Counted from the first letter of the stretch, positions 1 through 7,991 are shown. The stretch: DNA of 13,233 bases from Candidatus Coatesiibacteriota bacterium (GCA_003647715.1 QMNJ01000030.1:1-13233); one strand, 5' to 3'. Notes: generated from the letters alone by a model not told the origin. A program made the numbers and translations.

Positions 1-651
1 CCCAGTCATCTTTTTATAGGTATCCATTAAATCCTCTGGTTCAACTTTGAACAGGTCAGCGAGCTCAAATAATAGTAATCCCCCGCGAACCACGACACTC
101 TTCCCTACCCTTTCTTCCTTTGCCCTCATCTTCTTCAATCTTGTCTTTGATATCTCCTTCTCTTCTTTCTTGAGTTTCCTCCTTCTCTTTATCTTCGCAA
201 TCCTTCTTGTTTTGGTAGAAGTGGTTACTTTTTTATCCTCCAATTTTCTCTCTTCAATCTTCTTCTTGCTTACCCTTTCCTTTGTTTCTGGCTTATTATA
301 TATCCCTAACCTCTTCTCTGCCTCTTCTACTCGTTTATCTTTTTTAACCTCTCTCTTCTCTTCCTTCAGTTTCTCATCAATTCGTTTCTCTTTAATATGC
401 TTCTCCTCTATTTTCTTGAACTTCTTTTCCTTTTCCTCTCTTCCTACCTTCTTCAACTTTGGTCCACTTACCCTCATCTCTGCTTTTTCCTCTACATCAC
501 CAGTATCCTCCTTTGTGTTCAGATACTCCTCAACCTGCTCTCTGGTCAACTTATCTGCGCCACTGGATACACCTATCCCTAGCTTCTTGAGTTCATCAAC
601 AAGCTCTTTTATGGTTATCCCTAGCTCCTTTGCTAATTCCCTTACTTTCAT
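1..651 (-). CDS. infB: translation initiation factor IF-2, N-terminal part (cut by window edge)
   Basis: IF-2 is the GTPase that brings fMet-tRNA to the 30S subunit. Only the first 217 codons are here; the GTP-binding core lies beyond the left edge. The ATG at 651 gives MKVRELAKELGITIKELVDE, a typical first IF2_N helical domain (residues about 1-50). Residues about 52-183 form a highly charged Lys/Glu/Arg linker, as usual for the poorly conserved IF-2 N-terminus. A second IF2_N-like segment starts near residue 185 (VRGGLLLFELADLFKVEPED) and runs to the edge. An AGGA lies 6 nt before the ATG, with a further GGTGGAG upstream. It is the last gene of the nusA-infB block, 128 nt after nusA and without ylxR/ylxQ between. 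The plus strand over it is an unusually long open frame rich in Ser/Phe/Leu, which is only the mirror of the linker. Identity rests on the domain pattern plus position. Confidence 0.93.
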   Translation of the reverse strand, partial: MKVRELAKELGITIKELVDELKKLGIGVSSGADKLTREQVEEYLNTKEDTGDVEEKAEMRVSGPKLKKVGREEKEKKFKKIEEKHIKEKRIDEKLKEEKREVKKDKRVEEAEKRLGIYNKPETKERVSKKKIEERKLEDKKVTTSTKTRRIAKIKRRRKLKKEEKEISKTRLKKMRAKEERVGKSVVVRGGLLLFELADLFKVEPEDLMDTYKKMTG

Positions 652-779
652 AACATTTCCTATTCTCCACCTTATAAATGGAAAAATAGAATTAAAAACT
701 ATACCAATAGATAATACGAATATCTATACTTAAATGATTCCTTATTAAAATATTAAAATATGAAATTCATATAGCAATA
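652..779. other. nusA-infB spacer, A+T-rich, with two small inverted repeats
   Basis: These 128 nt hold no credible ORF; many bacteria carry ylxR and/or ylxQ here. Two inverted repeats are visible: 758-772 (7-bp arms around one central base, just after the nusA stop) and 707-727 (7-bp arms, 7-nt loop, containing TTCG on the minus strand). Neither has a GC-rich stem, and the T-rich stretch after 758 is interrupted, so I do not call an intrinsic terminator. I saw no convincing -35/-10 pair for an infB-specific promoter. Confidence 0.5.
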
Positions 780-2309
780 TCAATCACTTTCTTCGTGCTC
801 ATATTCCTCTTTACTTTCAATCTCACCTTCACTCCCCTCCCCCTTACTCCTCTTCATATTTCCATCTTCATACCCTTCTGAAGTCATCTCTTGTTCCTCT
901 TCATCAGTAGCATCTTCTTTCTCTTGCTCTGTTTTCTCCTCCCTTTCCAAAGCTTTGTGAAGACCGACCATCTCATCCATCTTCCCCTCTGTTCTCTTTT
1001 CTCTTTCCAGTGCCTCCCTCACCATACTCTGCAGTTCTTCTCTGGATACCCTCTTGGCTATCTCGCCTGCTTCCTTGACTATTTTCTCTGCCAGTTTTAT
1101 ACCGACACCTTTAACACCAACAAGGTCCTCTGGAGATGCCTCAGACACCTCATGTATGGTCTTATAACCACTATCAAATAGTGAATCCGCAATTGACTCA
1201 CCTACGCCTGGTATCATCGTAATATGCTCAATAAAATTCTCATAAAGTTTCTCCTCAAAAACCTCTGCCATCTCCTCATCAGAACGGCTCCTTATATCTA
1301 TCTTCCAGTCCAAAAGTTTTGATGCCAAACGAACATTATGACCGTTCTTTCCTATGGCAACAGATAATTGGTCATCGGGAACAATAATCTCAACCTCTCT
1401 CTCATCGCTATCAACCCTCACTCTATCCACCCTTGCCGGAGAAAGAGCATCAACTACCATCTGGGCTATATCATCACTCCATTCAATTATATCAATCTTC
1501 TCTCCTGAAAGTTCCCTTACAATAGATTGCACCCTATAACCCCTCATTCCAACACAGGTTCCGACGGGGTCAATATTCACATCAGATGACTTAACAGCAA
1601 CCTTGGTTCTCTCTCCTGGCTCCCTTGCTATGCTTACTATCTCAACATAACCGTCCTTTACCTCTGGTATCTGCTCCATAAACAACGCCTTAACCATATC
1701 CGGATGAGACCTTGATAGTATTATTTGAGGTCCCCTTCCAGTCATCTTTACCTTCAGTACCAGCGCCCTTATCCTTTGACCATGGCGATAAACCTCATTG
1801 GGCATCTGCTCCCTTATTGGAAGATAAGCCTCCGTCTTACCAATATTAACTACCAGCATTCCCCTTGTGTCCCCCTGAACTACACCTGATATGAGGTCTC
1901 CTTCCCTATCCTTATATTCGTTATATACTACCTCCCTCTCAGCCTCTCTTAACCTCTGAATTATAACCTGCTTGGCGATTTGTGCTGCATTCCTTCCAAA
2001 AGTCGCCGGGTCAACATCATATTCTATCTCATCGCCAATCTCTGCATCCGAATCTATCGCCCTTGCTTCCTCCAGACCTATCTCAATAGATGGATTCTCA
2101 ACTTCTTCAACTACTGTCTTAACCCTTACCACTTCAATCCCGTCCTCAAGCTCCCTCAGTCGTATATCCATCTCCTCAACATCAAGATGGCTCCTCCTGG
2201 AGGCGGATGAAAGCGCTGATTCTATCGCCTCTATGAGCACCTTTCTATCAATATTCTTTGACTTTGCAAGTTGGTCAATCATGGTCTGAAACGAAGTATC
2301 CAATCTCAT
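780..2309 (-). CDS. nusA: transcription elongation/termination factor NusA
   Basis: NusA binds RNA polymerase and nascent RNA and modulates pausing, termination and antitermination. Domains in order: N-terminal RNAP-binding domain (about 1-125), S1 domain (about 133-200), KH1 (about 201-285, GXXG-like VGMRGYR at 253-259), KH2 (about 290-345, GKNG at 320-323), then a helix-hairpin-helix region (about 362-420, with IPGVGESIADSL and VKGVGIKLAEKI). Residues 425-509 are a low-complexity, mostly Glu-rich tail. This makes 509 aa, longer than the minimal S1-KH-KH form. The ATG at 2309 has AGGAG 8 nt upstream; an overlapping out-of-frame ATG meets a stop at once. It lies 48 nt after rimP, the usual partner. 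The stop is TGA. Confidence 0.97.
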   Translation of the reverse strand: MRLDTSFQTMIDQLAKSKNIDRKVLIEAIESALSSASRRSHLDVEEMDIRLRELEDGIEVVRVKTVVEEVENPSIEIGLEEARAIDSDAEIGDEIEYDVDPATFGRNAAQIAKQVIIQRLREAEREVVYNEYKDREGDLISGVVQGDTRGMLVVNIGKTEAYLPIREQMPNEVYRHGQRIRALVLKVKMTGRGPQIILSRSHPDMVKALFMEQIPEVKDGYVEIVSIAREPGERTKVAVKSSDVNIDPVGTCVGMRGYRVQSIVRELSGEKIDIIEWSDDIAQMVVDALSPARVDRVRVDSDEREVEIIVPDDQLSVAIGKNGHNVRLASKLLDWKIDIRSRSDEEMAEVFEEKLYENFIEHITMIPGVGESIADSLFDSGYKTIHEVSEASPEDLVGVKGVGIKLAEKIVKEAGEIAKRVSREELQSMVREALEREKRTEGKMDEMVGLHKALEREEKTEQEKEDATDEEEQEMTSEGYEDGNMKRSKGEGSEGEIESKEEYEHEESD

Positions 2310-2322
2310 CTCATCAACTCCT

Positions 2323-2340
2323 GCTTAATATGCTTAATAT
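2323..2340 (-). repeat. tandem 9-bp duplication just upstream of the nusA Shine-Dalgarno
   Basis: On the minus strand ATATTAAGC occurs twice in direct succession, immediately followed by the AGGAG ribosome-binding site of nusA. It is a short tandem duplication, probably a replication-slippage product, in the rimP-nusA gap. Confidence 0.6.
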
Positions 2341-2357
2341 TACCACTAACACTATCC

Positions 2358-2843
2358 CTATCCCTTCCTCTGAAGTTCCTCTTCCAAGTCCATTTTTATG
2401 CGTATTACTTCAAAATCGTCAAAGTTTATACTACGCATATTACCATTAACATCAATTATACAATTTCGCCCTTCAATATTTAACAATCTACCAACACCGC
2501 TCTCTCCATACTCAGTTCTGAATGATACCTGAGAATTTATGAACCTCTCACAATCACTTATATTCCTCAACTCCCTCTCAATTCCAGGGGATGATACCTC
2601 AAGAACATACCGCTCTTCAAGTCCCCTCACTTCTTTAAGGTCCAGCATTGCTCCTACCCTTGAACTGACACTGGCGCAATCCTCAATACTTACATAACCA
2701 TCAGTATTGTCTATAACAATTCTCACTATAGTTCTTCTCTTTGACTTCATGAACTGCAAGTCATATAGTTCAAAACCCATTCGTTCTAATATAGGAACTA
2801 CTAACTCACTTAATTCCCTTATTACCTTCTCCTTCTCTTCCAT
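2358..2843 (-). CDS. rimP: ribosome maturation factor RimP
   Basis: RimP (YhbC family) assists late assembly of the 30S subunit. The protein shows the family pattern: an N-terminal alpha/beta domain containing GFELYDLQF and VRIVIDNTDG, then the signature LEVSSPGIERELRN near residue 82, and a C-terminal SH3-like domain. It is about 161 aa, normal for the family. I use the ATG at 2843; an in-frame TTG six nt upstream (2849) would add Met-Val and cannot be excluded. Neither has a good Shine-Dalgarno, so translation is probably coupled to ispG, whose stop lies 7 nt before the TTG and 13 nt before the ATG. It precedes nusA, as in most bacteria. Confidence 0.94.
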   Translation of the reverse strand: MEEKEKVIRELSELVVPILERMGFELYDLQFMKSKRRTIVRIVIDNTDGYVSIEDCASVSSRVGAMLDLKEVRGLEERYVLEVSSPGIERELRNISDCERFINSQVSFRTEYGESGVGRLLNIEGRNCIIDVNGNMRSINFDDFEVIRIKMDLEEELQRKG

Positions 2844-2856
2844 AACCAACCGTTAA

Positions 2857-3924
2857 TTATACCATATCCTTAATCCTCTCAATAAGAGTGCTAATGGCTA
2901 TATCTTTATCCATACTTTCAACAACCTCACCCTTTATGAACAACACTGCTTTACCCTTACCAAAAGCAAGACCTATATCTGCCTCCCTCGCCTCTCCCGG
3001 ACCATTGACCTCACAACCCATTATAGCAACCCTTAGCGGTTTATCAATATTCCTCAACATACTGTAGGCATCTCTCACAATAGACAAGTAATCTACCCTG
3101 CATCTAGCACACATAGGACACGATACGAACTCTATCCCCCTTTTCATCAAACCCAAAGAACACAAAATTGAATACCCAATCCTTATCTCATCCTCCGGCT
3201 CACCAGTAAGCGAGACCCTTATAGAATTACCAATGCCCGAATTAAGTATAAGCGCAAGACCCACCGAAGAACGAACCACACCCTCGCTACCATAACCCGC
3301 CTCTGTTATCCCTATATGAAGGGGATAGTCATACCTCTCGCTGAACAATCTGTTTGCACTCAATGTAATATGGATATCGTATGCCTTCAGCGACACAACA
3401 ATATTGCTGAAATTCTCCTCTTCAAGAATCCCTATATGTGTTTCGGCGCTATAGACCATTGCTTCAGGGGTAATACCTCCAAATCTGTTCTTAATCTCAT
3501 TCGCCAATGAACCAGCATTAACCCCAACTCTGATATGAACACACCTCTCTTTTGCCAGTTGGGCTATCTCCCTTACCGCACCTATGTCCCTTATATTCCC
3601 TGGATTCAACCTCACACCACTCGCTCCTGCCTCAATCGCTGATATGGCATACTCAGGTATGAATTGGATGTCAAACACCACTGGTATAGGTGAGCCAGCA
3701 ACGACCTCAGGGAGAACTGATAGAGTGTCTTTATCTGGAACAGCAACCCTGACTAACTTACACCCAATATCAGCGACACTCTTTATTTGAGCAAGAGTTG
3801 CCTCAACATCTATGGTTGGGGTCTTGGTCATTGTCTCTACGATGATAGGTGCATCCCCACCAATCCCAACATCACCTATTAATAACTTCCTAGTATTATG
3901 CCTTGCTAACCTGTTAGAACACAT
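2857..3924 (-). CDS. ispG: 4-hydroxy-3-methylbut-2-en-1-yl diphosphate synthase (IspG/GcpE)
   Basis: IspG catalyses the penultimate MEP-pathway step, reducing MEcPP to HMBPP with a [4Fe-4S] cluster. The 355-aa protein has the bacterial single-TIM-barrel plus cluster-domain form. Visible motifs: TRKLLIGDVGIGGDAPI near the N-terminus, then VETMTKT (VQSMTNT in many homologs), VRLNPGNI (104-111), and the cluster region CPMC (Cys269, Cys272), MGCEVNGPGEA with Cys304 and Glu311. These align with the E. coli ligands Cys270/273/305 and catalytic Glu312. An extra Cys275 follows in CPMCARC. The ATG at 3924 overlaps the end of rseP by 11 nt; AAGG sits only 1 nt before the ATG, too close for a normal ribosome site, so coupling to rseP is likely. 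The electron donor is not in the window. Confidence 0.96.
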   Translation of the reverse strand: MCSNRLARHNTRKLLIGDVGIGGDAPIIVETMTKTPTIDVEATLAQIKSVADIGCKLVRVAVPDKDTLSVLPEVVAGSPIPVVFDIQFIPEYAISAIEAGASGVRLNPGNIRDIGAVREIAQLAKERCVHIRVGVNAGSLANEIKNRFGGITPEAMVYSAETHIGILEEENFSNIVVSLKAYDIHITLSANRLFSERYDYPLHIGITEAGYGSEGVVRSSVGLALILNSGIGNSIRVSLTGEPEDEIRIGYSILCSLGLMKRGIEFVSCPMCARCRVDYLSIVRDAYSMLRNIDKPLRVAIMGCEVNGPGEAREADIGLAFGKGKAVLFIKGEVVESMDKDIAISTLIERIKDMV

Positions 3925-5200
3925 ACCTTATAAAGTCAATGACCAGAGTGAATACTACAATACTCACAATTATTAAAAACCCTATCTGCTGAAATATCAT
4001 CCTGGCTTTCAAACTTATCATCCCACCTTTAATTGCTTCAACAATGTTTATAACTACATTTCCACCGTCAAGAACTGGTATAGGTAACAGATTCAGGATA
4101 AACAACCATACCGAGAGAAGCGCCATGAAATTTATTAGGTTATACCAGCCCGACCTAGCAAACTTACCCGCAAAATCCGCTATGGTTAATGGACCACCTA
4201 ACGCTTCCTTCGGGTTTACCTGTCCAGTAATCAAACCCCAAATACCTTTCAGAGTTAGCAATACAATATTCAATGTATCTTTTATACCAATGGTTGCCGC
4301 CTGAAGCAGATTCTTCCTTACCAGGCGTTCCTTCATACCCGTGAGAATCCCTAATTTACTTATCTCATCAATTCCCTCTCTCTTTATATTTATCAAACGC
4401 CTTTCGCCGTCTCTCTCAATGGTCAATTTGACCACTTTATCCTGGATTTTCAAGCCCTCTTCAATATCTCGCCAACTGGTGACCTCATTCTTACCAATGT
4501 AAAGCACCCTGTCCCCCTTCTTGACACCCGCCTTATCAGCCGGAGAACCGGGAACAACAACTGAAACAACATTATCCTGAACGGGGTAAACACCTACCAC
4601 ACTGTAATTCTTCTCCCTGTCATAAGCGGGATTAACCTTTATGTTGACTGGATTTCCACCCCTGTCTATCTTTAACTCAATCTCTTCACCCCTTGAATTT
4701 AATATAATCCTTTGCAGTTCATCCCAGGATGACACCTTCTCACCATTAATGGCGATAATTCTGTCACCCGGATTAAGACCTGCTTTCTTCGCAGGTGATA
4801 TTATCTCCTTACCCCCAATCTCCACCGTCTCCATAACCGAGCCAATAACAGGTGGAAAGTAGAACTCTTTATAACCAACCGAGTAAACGAGGAATATGCA
4901 TAGAAATGCAAGAATCAGGTTCATCAAGGGTCCACTGATGACCACCAGGATACGCTTACCTGGTCCCTTGGAGTAATAATCACCCTCTTTAACCGGCTCA
5001 CCACTCATGATTGCCTGTTCACCTGACATCCTCACATAGCCCCCCAGTGGTATAGCAGAGAGGACATACTCAGTAACCTTTCCCTTTATAGAGAATATCT
5101 TCGGTCCAAAACCTACCGAGAACTTGAGCACTTTTATACCCACAGCGCGTGCAGCAAGAAAGTGCCCCATCTCATGAAACAGAATTAAGACACCAATCAC
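3914..5200 (-). CDS. rseP: site-2 protease RseP (membrane zinc metalloprotease)
   Basis: RseP (RasP/YluC, peptidase M50B) cleaves membrane-embedded substrates such as anti-sigma factors and signal-peptide remnants. Seen here: zinc motif HEMGH (residues 9-13 from GTG 5200), FSVGFGPKIF, the membrane-associated region near 50-60, TM segment about 84-106, two PDZ domains (about 118-190 and 205-275), a further TM near 300-322, the second active-site motif NLLPIPVLDGG (370-380) and a final TM (about 404-424). The listed start is the first conventional one, GTG at 5200, but it leaves only 8 residues before HEMGH and has no Shine-Dalgarno. The frame stays open upstream to 5227 and there encodes the missing half of the first TM segment with no ATG/GTG/TTG; see the separate entry on the probable ATA start. 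The gene sits directly after dxr and overlaps ispG. Confidence 0.95.
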   Translation of the reverse strand: MIGVLILFHEMGHFLAARAVGIKVLKFSVGFGPKIFSIKGKVTEYVLSAIPLGGYVRMSGEQAIMSGEPVKEGDYYSKGPGKRILVVISGPLMNLILAFLCIFLVYSVGYKEFYFPPVIGSVMETVEIGGKEIISPAKKAGLNPGDRIIAINGEKVSSWDELQRIILNSRGEEIELKIDRGGNPVNIKVNPAYDREKNYSVVGVYPVQDNVVSVVVPGSPADKAGVKKGDRVLYIGKNEVTSWRDIEEGLKIQDKVVKLTIERDGERRLINIKREGIDEISKLGILTGMKERLVRKNLLQAATIGIKDTLNIVLLTLKGIWGLITGQVNPKEALGGPLTIADFAGKFARSGWYNLINFMALLSVWLFILNLLPIPVLDGGNVVINIVEAIKGGMISLKARMIFQQIGFLIIVSIVVFTLVIDFIRYVF

Positions 5201-5238
5201 AAAGACAAATGCTAATATGGATACTATTTCAAACCCCC
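5201..5238 (-). promoter_or_regulatory. rseP: probable true N-terminus of rseP: Shine-Dalgarno plus non-canonical ATA start
   Basis: In the rseP frame, codons upstream of GTG 5200 read ATA GTA TCC ATA TTA GCA and onward (I-V-S-I-L-A-F-V-F), matching the family N-terminus of the type M-x-S-I-L-A-F. The frame closes at TAA 5240-5242, and no ATG, GTG, TTG or CTG lies between. A strong GGGGG (5234-5238, preceded by AAA) sits 6 nt before the ATA at 5225-5227. That ATA overlaps the dxr stop as ATAG, the geometry of a normal ATGA coupling. Initiation at ATA would give a 437-aa protein with a full first TM. A consensus error (ATG read as ATA) would look the same. Confidence 0.6.
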
Positions 5239-6381
5239 TTTAATTAGAGATGTTACAAAATTTCTGGTCTCTTCTTCCTTCTCAAATATATCAAGGATAT
5301 CTGTTATTCTACCACATTCAATGTTTTCAATTGCCTTCTCAAGCACAATAGGTATATATCTAAAGCCCAACTTATCCTCAATAAAAGCATTCACTGCGAC
5401 TTCATCAGCGACAGAGACCACGGTTGGACACAATCCCCCTTGTTTTCCCGCCTCAATAGCTATTTCAAGACAGGGGAACTTCTCTGTATCGGGCTTTATA
5501 AACTCAAGGTTATTGAACTCATACATCTCATAATCAGCTGAACGGCTTTCATACCTTTGAGGATATGTCAAAGCATACTGAATTGGAATAGCCATGTCAG
5601 ATGGTGCAAGTTGAGCAATATATGAACTATCCACAAGTTTTATCAATGAATGCACAATACTCTGGGGATGAATTACCACATCAATCTTCTCATACGGTAT
5701 TCCAAAAAGGTGGTGCGCCTCAATTACTTCAAGACCCTTATTAAACAGCGTTGCAGAGTCGATGGACACCTTCTTCCCCATTCTCCATTGCGGGTGGTTC
5801 AACGCATTCTCCAGAGTTGCTTTCTCAATCTCATTTTTGCTTAGGTTGAGGAATGGACCTCCGGATGCGGTCAAAACTATCTTATCTAACTCCCCTATGT
5901 CTCTGCCTTCAAGACATTGAAAGATAGCTGAATGCTCACTATCAACGGGAAGTATACGAACTCCCCTCTCTTCTGCCAGTTCCATTATTATATCCCCTGC
6001 CATCACCAGTGACTCTTTATTGGCAAGCGCTACTGTCTTACCGGCTTTTATTGCCTCAATGGTTGGTCTCAACCCAGCAGAACCAACAACCGCTATAACT
6101 ACCAGGTCAACATCGGGTAGAGTTGCCACCTCCATTATTCCCTCATCACCTGTCATAAGCTTGAAATCCTCTCCAACAAGTTTTACCAGTTTTTCAGACG
6201 CTTCTTTATCCCTTATCGCAACTACTTCGGGGGCATATTCAATTACCTGTTCAGCCATAATCATCCAGTTCCTATTGCAAGCCAGACCTACTACTTTGAA
6301 CATTCCACTAAGCCATTTGGTCACCTGAAGAGTGGTCCTTCCAATTGAACCCGTTGAACCTATTATGCAAATCCTCTTCAT
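5224..6381 (-). CDS. dxr: 1-deoxy-D-xylulose 5-phosphate reductoisomerase
   Basis: Dxr (IspC) converts DXP to MEP with NADPH and a divalent metal, the committed MEP-pathway step. At 385 aa it has the usual length. NADPH-binding GSTGSIG is at 8-14; NKESLVMAG at 121-129; metal and substrate residues are visible in LPVDSEHSAIF (Asp147, Glu149), in TASGGPF (171-177), in NHPQW (195-199) and in SIDSATLFNKGLEVIEAHH (Lys215, Glu218, Glu221), corresponding to the E. coli Asp150/Glu152/Glu231 set. The ATG at 6381 places the Rossmann motif exactly where the family has it, although no Shine-Dalgarno is visible in the 24-nt gap after cdsA. It supplies isoprenoid precursor for the UppS reaction encoded two genes earlier. 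Confidence 0.97.
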   Translation of the reverse strand: MKRICIIGSTGSIGRTTLQVTKWLSGMFKVVGLACNRNWMIMAEQVIEYAPEVVAIRDKEASEKLVKLVGEDFKLMTGDEGIMEVATLPDVDLVVIAVVGSAGLRPTIEAIKAGKTVALANKESLVMAGDIIMELAEERGVRILPVDSEHSAIFQCLEGRDIGELDKIVLTASGGPFLNLSKNEIEKATLENALNHPQWRMGKKVSIDSATLFNKGLEVIEAHHLFGIPYEKIDVVIHPQSIVHSLIKLVDSSYIAQLAPSDMAIPIQYALTYPQRYESRSADYEMYEFNNLEFIKPDTEKFPCLEIAIEAGKQGGLCPTVVSVADEVAVNAFIEDKLGFRYIPIVLEKAIENIECGRITDILDIFEKEEETRNFVTSLIKGGLK

Positions 6382-6405
6382 ACAGGGGAACTTTATACAG
6401 TAGGA

Positions 6406-7218
6406 TTAACACCCAAGCCATTCAAACAACATTAATAAGTAATAAAGTGTAGGTGCTGCAAATATCATCGAATCAAACCTGTCAAGAACACCACCATGTC
6501 CGGGTAGTATCTTGCCCGAATCTTTCACTCCAGCATCCCTCTTCATAGCACTCTCAACCAGGTCTCCAAGTATGCCAGCTACCGAGATTATAATACCAAT
6601 AATAACTCTAACCACCAGCGACTTTATTTCTATGCCGGGTATTAAATAACTTCCTAATGTGAATATCGCCGTTCCAATAACAATACCACTGATTGCCCCC
6701 TCGCGAGTTTTCTGGGGACTTATTTCCGGTGCTATCTTTTTTCTCCCGAATCCTTTTCCCATAAGATAGCATGCAACATCAAGAATCCATATAGTGAGAA
6801 AGAGAAGCGTAACTATCCACTGACCACCAACCATCTTCCTTATAAGAATTAAGTGTCCAAGGAGGAAGCCCACATAGAATATCCCATTAAGGGTCACTGA
6901 TGTAACAAATATATAACCACTGGTTCTACCTCGCAGAATACCCCACACCAAACTCGCCAGGAATATAAAAACCAGAATATAAAGTGCAATGGTAGAATCG
7001 TATAGATACATAAGGATAGATATAGTCATAGAGCCCAAGATAGCTACATAGACATTTGGAATCTTACCTTTGGCTTTAAAAAGGTCAGTGTATTCAATGA
7101 TGCCAAAGGTAATGAAGGCAATGGTCATCAATGCAAAGTGCAATGTATCGCCATATACGGTTATAAATAATATTACAGGGACCCAGATAATTATTACTAT
7201 TACACGCCATAGAAACAT
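6406..7218 (-). CDS. cdsA: phosphatidate cytidylyltransferase (CDP-diglyceride synthase)
   Basis: CdsA is an integral membrane enzyme that makes CDP-diacylglycerol from phosphatidate and CTP, the branch point of phospholipid synthesis. The 270-aa protein is mostly hydrophobic with about 7-8 membrane segments. Conserved cytoplasmic elements are WILDVACYLMGKGFGR (144-159) followed by APEISPQKTREG (163-174), and the family signature at 223-250 with Lys226-Arg227, Lys232-Asp233, PGHGG (239-243) and the metal-binding DRFD (246-249). The ATG at 7218 begins 2 nt after the uppS stop (TAGTTATG), so translation is probably coupled; the nearest ribosome-site-like sequence is a weak AGG. Stop TAA. Confidence 0.96.
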   Translation of the reverse strand: MFLWRVIVIIIWVPVILFITVYGDTLHFALMTIAFITFGIIEYTDLFKAKGKIPNVYVAILGSMTISILMYLYDSTIALYILVFIFLASLVWGILRGRTSGYIFVTSVTLNGIFYVGFLLGHLILIRKMVGGQWIVTLLFLTIWILDVACYLMGKGFGRKKIAPEISPQKTREGAISGIVIGTAIFTLGSYLIPGIEIKSLVVRVIIGIIISVAGILGDLVESAMKRDAGVKDSGKILPGHGGVLDRFDSMIFAAPTLYYLLMLFEWLGC

Positions 7219-7220
7219 AA

Positions 7221-7991
7221 CTACTCAACCTGTTCTATTCCTCCAAACCTCCGCTCCCTCTTCTGATAATCAATTACTGCCTCAATCAGATGATAGTCCT
7301 TAAAATCAGGCCATAGAACAGGGTGGATAAATAATTCAGTATATGCTATCTGCCACAACATAAAATTACTTATCCTCATCTCTCCACTTGTTCTTATCAG
7401 TAATTCTGGTTCTGGCATAAAATCAGTATATAATTTGCTAGAAAAGCACTCCTCATCAATCATGCTGTGGTCTTTCCCCTCTATGGTCTCTGCCACAACT
7501 TTTCTTACCGCGTCAACAATCTCTGCTCTGCCACTATAACTCAGTGCAAGGGTGAGCATCATACTCTCACAATGCTCTGTTGATTTTGCCACCCTCAATA
7601 GTTCAGCCCTAGTAGATTCTGGAAGGTCTTCAATTCTACCTATGTATCTCAACCTTATGTCATTGTCAAGCATCTCCCTCTCCTCTTTGCATAAATAATC
7701 CTCCAGCAGGGTCATAATTGCCGAAACCTCATTGGGTGGTCTTTTCCAGTTTTCAATGGAGAACGCATAAAGGGTGAGAAATCTAACTTTATCAAGTCGT
7801 TTTGCTGCTCTTACTGCCTGTCTGACTGCCTCTAAGCCTTTTCTATGCCCTGACACCCTGCGAAGATATCTCTTCTTCGCCCATCTCCCGTTTCCATCCA
7901 TAATGATTGCGATGTGCCGAGGGATTTTGTCTCTGTTGACCTCTTTCAGGAGTTCTTCTGCTCTGTCTGATAACCTCTCAACTTTAGCCAT
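7221..7991 (-). CDS. uppS: isoprenyl transferase, probable undecaprenyl diphosphate synthase
   Basis: UppS condenses isopentenyl diphosphate onto farnesyl diphosphate in cis to make the C55 carrier lipid for cell-wall and surface polymers. Cis-prenyltransferase landmarks: HIAIIMDGNGRWA with catalytic Asp32, AFSIENWKRPPNEV (76-89), and the C-terminal IRTSGEMRISNFMLWQ (199-214; many homologs have TGGE) followed by LWPDF (226-230). At 256 aa the length is typical. The start ATG (7991) lies 15 nt after the frr stop with no strong Shine-Dalgarno. Product chain length cannot be read from sequence, so undecaprenyl is assumed from family and operon context. Stop TAG. Confidence 0.95.
   Translation of the reverse strand: MAKVERLSDRAEELLKEVNRDKIPRHIAIIMDGNGRWAKKRYLRRVSGHRKGLEAVRQAVRAAKRLDKVRFLTLYAFSIENWKRPPNEVSAIMTLLEDYLCKEEREMLDNDIRLRYIGRIEDLPESTRAELLRVAKSTEHCESMMLTLALSYSGRAEIVDAVRKVVAETIEGKDHSMIDEECFSSKLYTDFMPEPELLIRTSGEMRISNFMLWQIAYTELFIHPVLWPDFKDYHLIEAVIDYQKRERRFGGIEQVE

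Noticed and set aside
47..733. Plus-strand 228-codon open frame rich in Ser, Phe and Leu
   Set aside because: It is the complement of the Lys/Glu-rich linker of infB; no ribosome site, no family resemblance, and it crosses the intergenic spacer.
758..772. Possible intrinsic terminator after nusA
   Set aside because: The inverted repeat is A/T-rich with almost no G:C pairs, and the following T stretch is interrupted; it is not convincing as a terminator.
700..779. Possible infB-specific promoter (TATTAT and TATAGT hexamers in the spacer)
   Set aside because: No acceptable -35 hexamer at 16-18 nt from either; such hexamers are expected by chance in this A+T-rich stretch.
1972..2289. Plus-strand open frame of 105 codons within nusA
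   Set aside because: Ser/Ile-rich antisense shadow of the well-supported nusA N-terminal domain.
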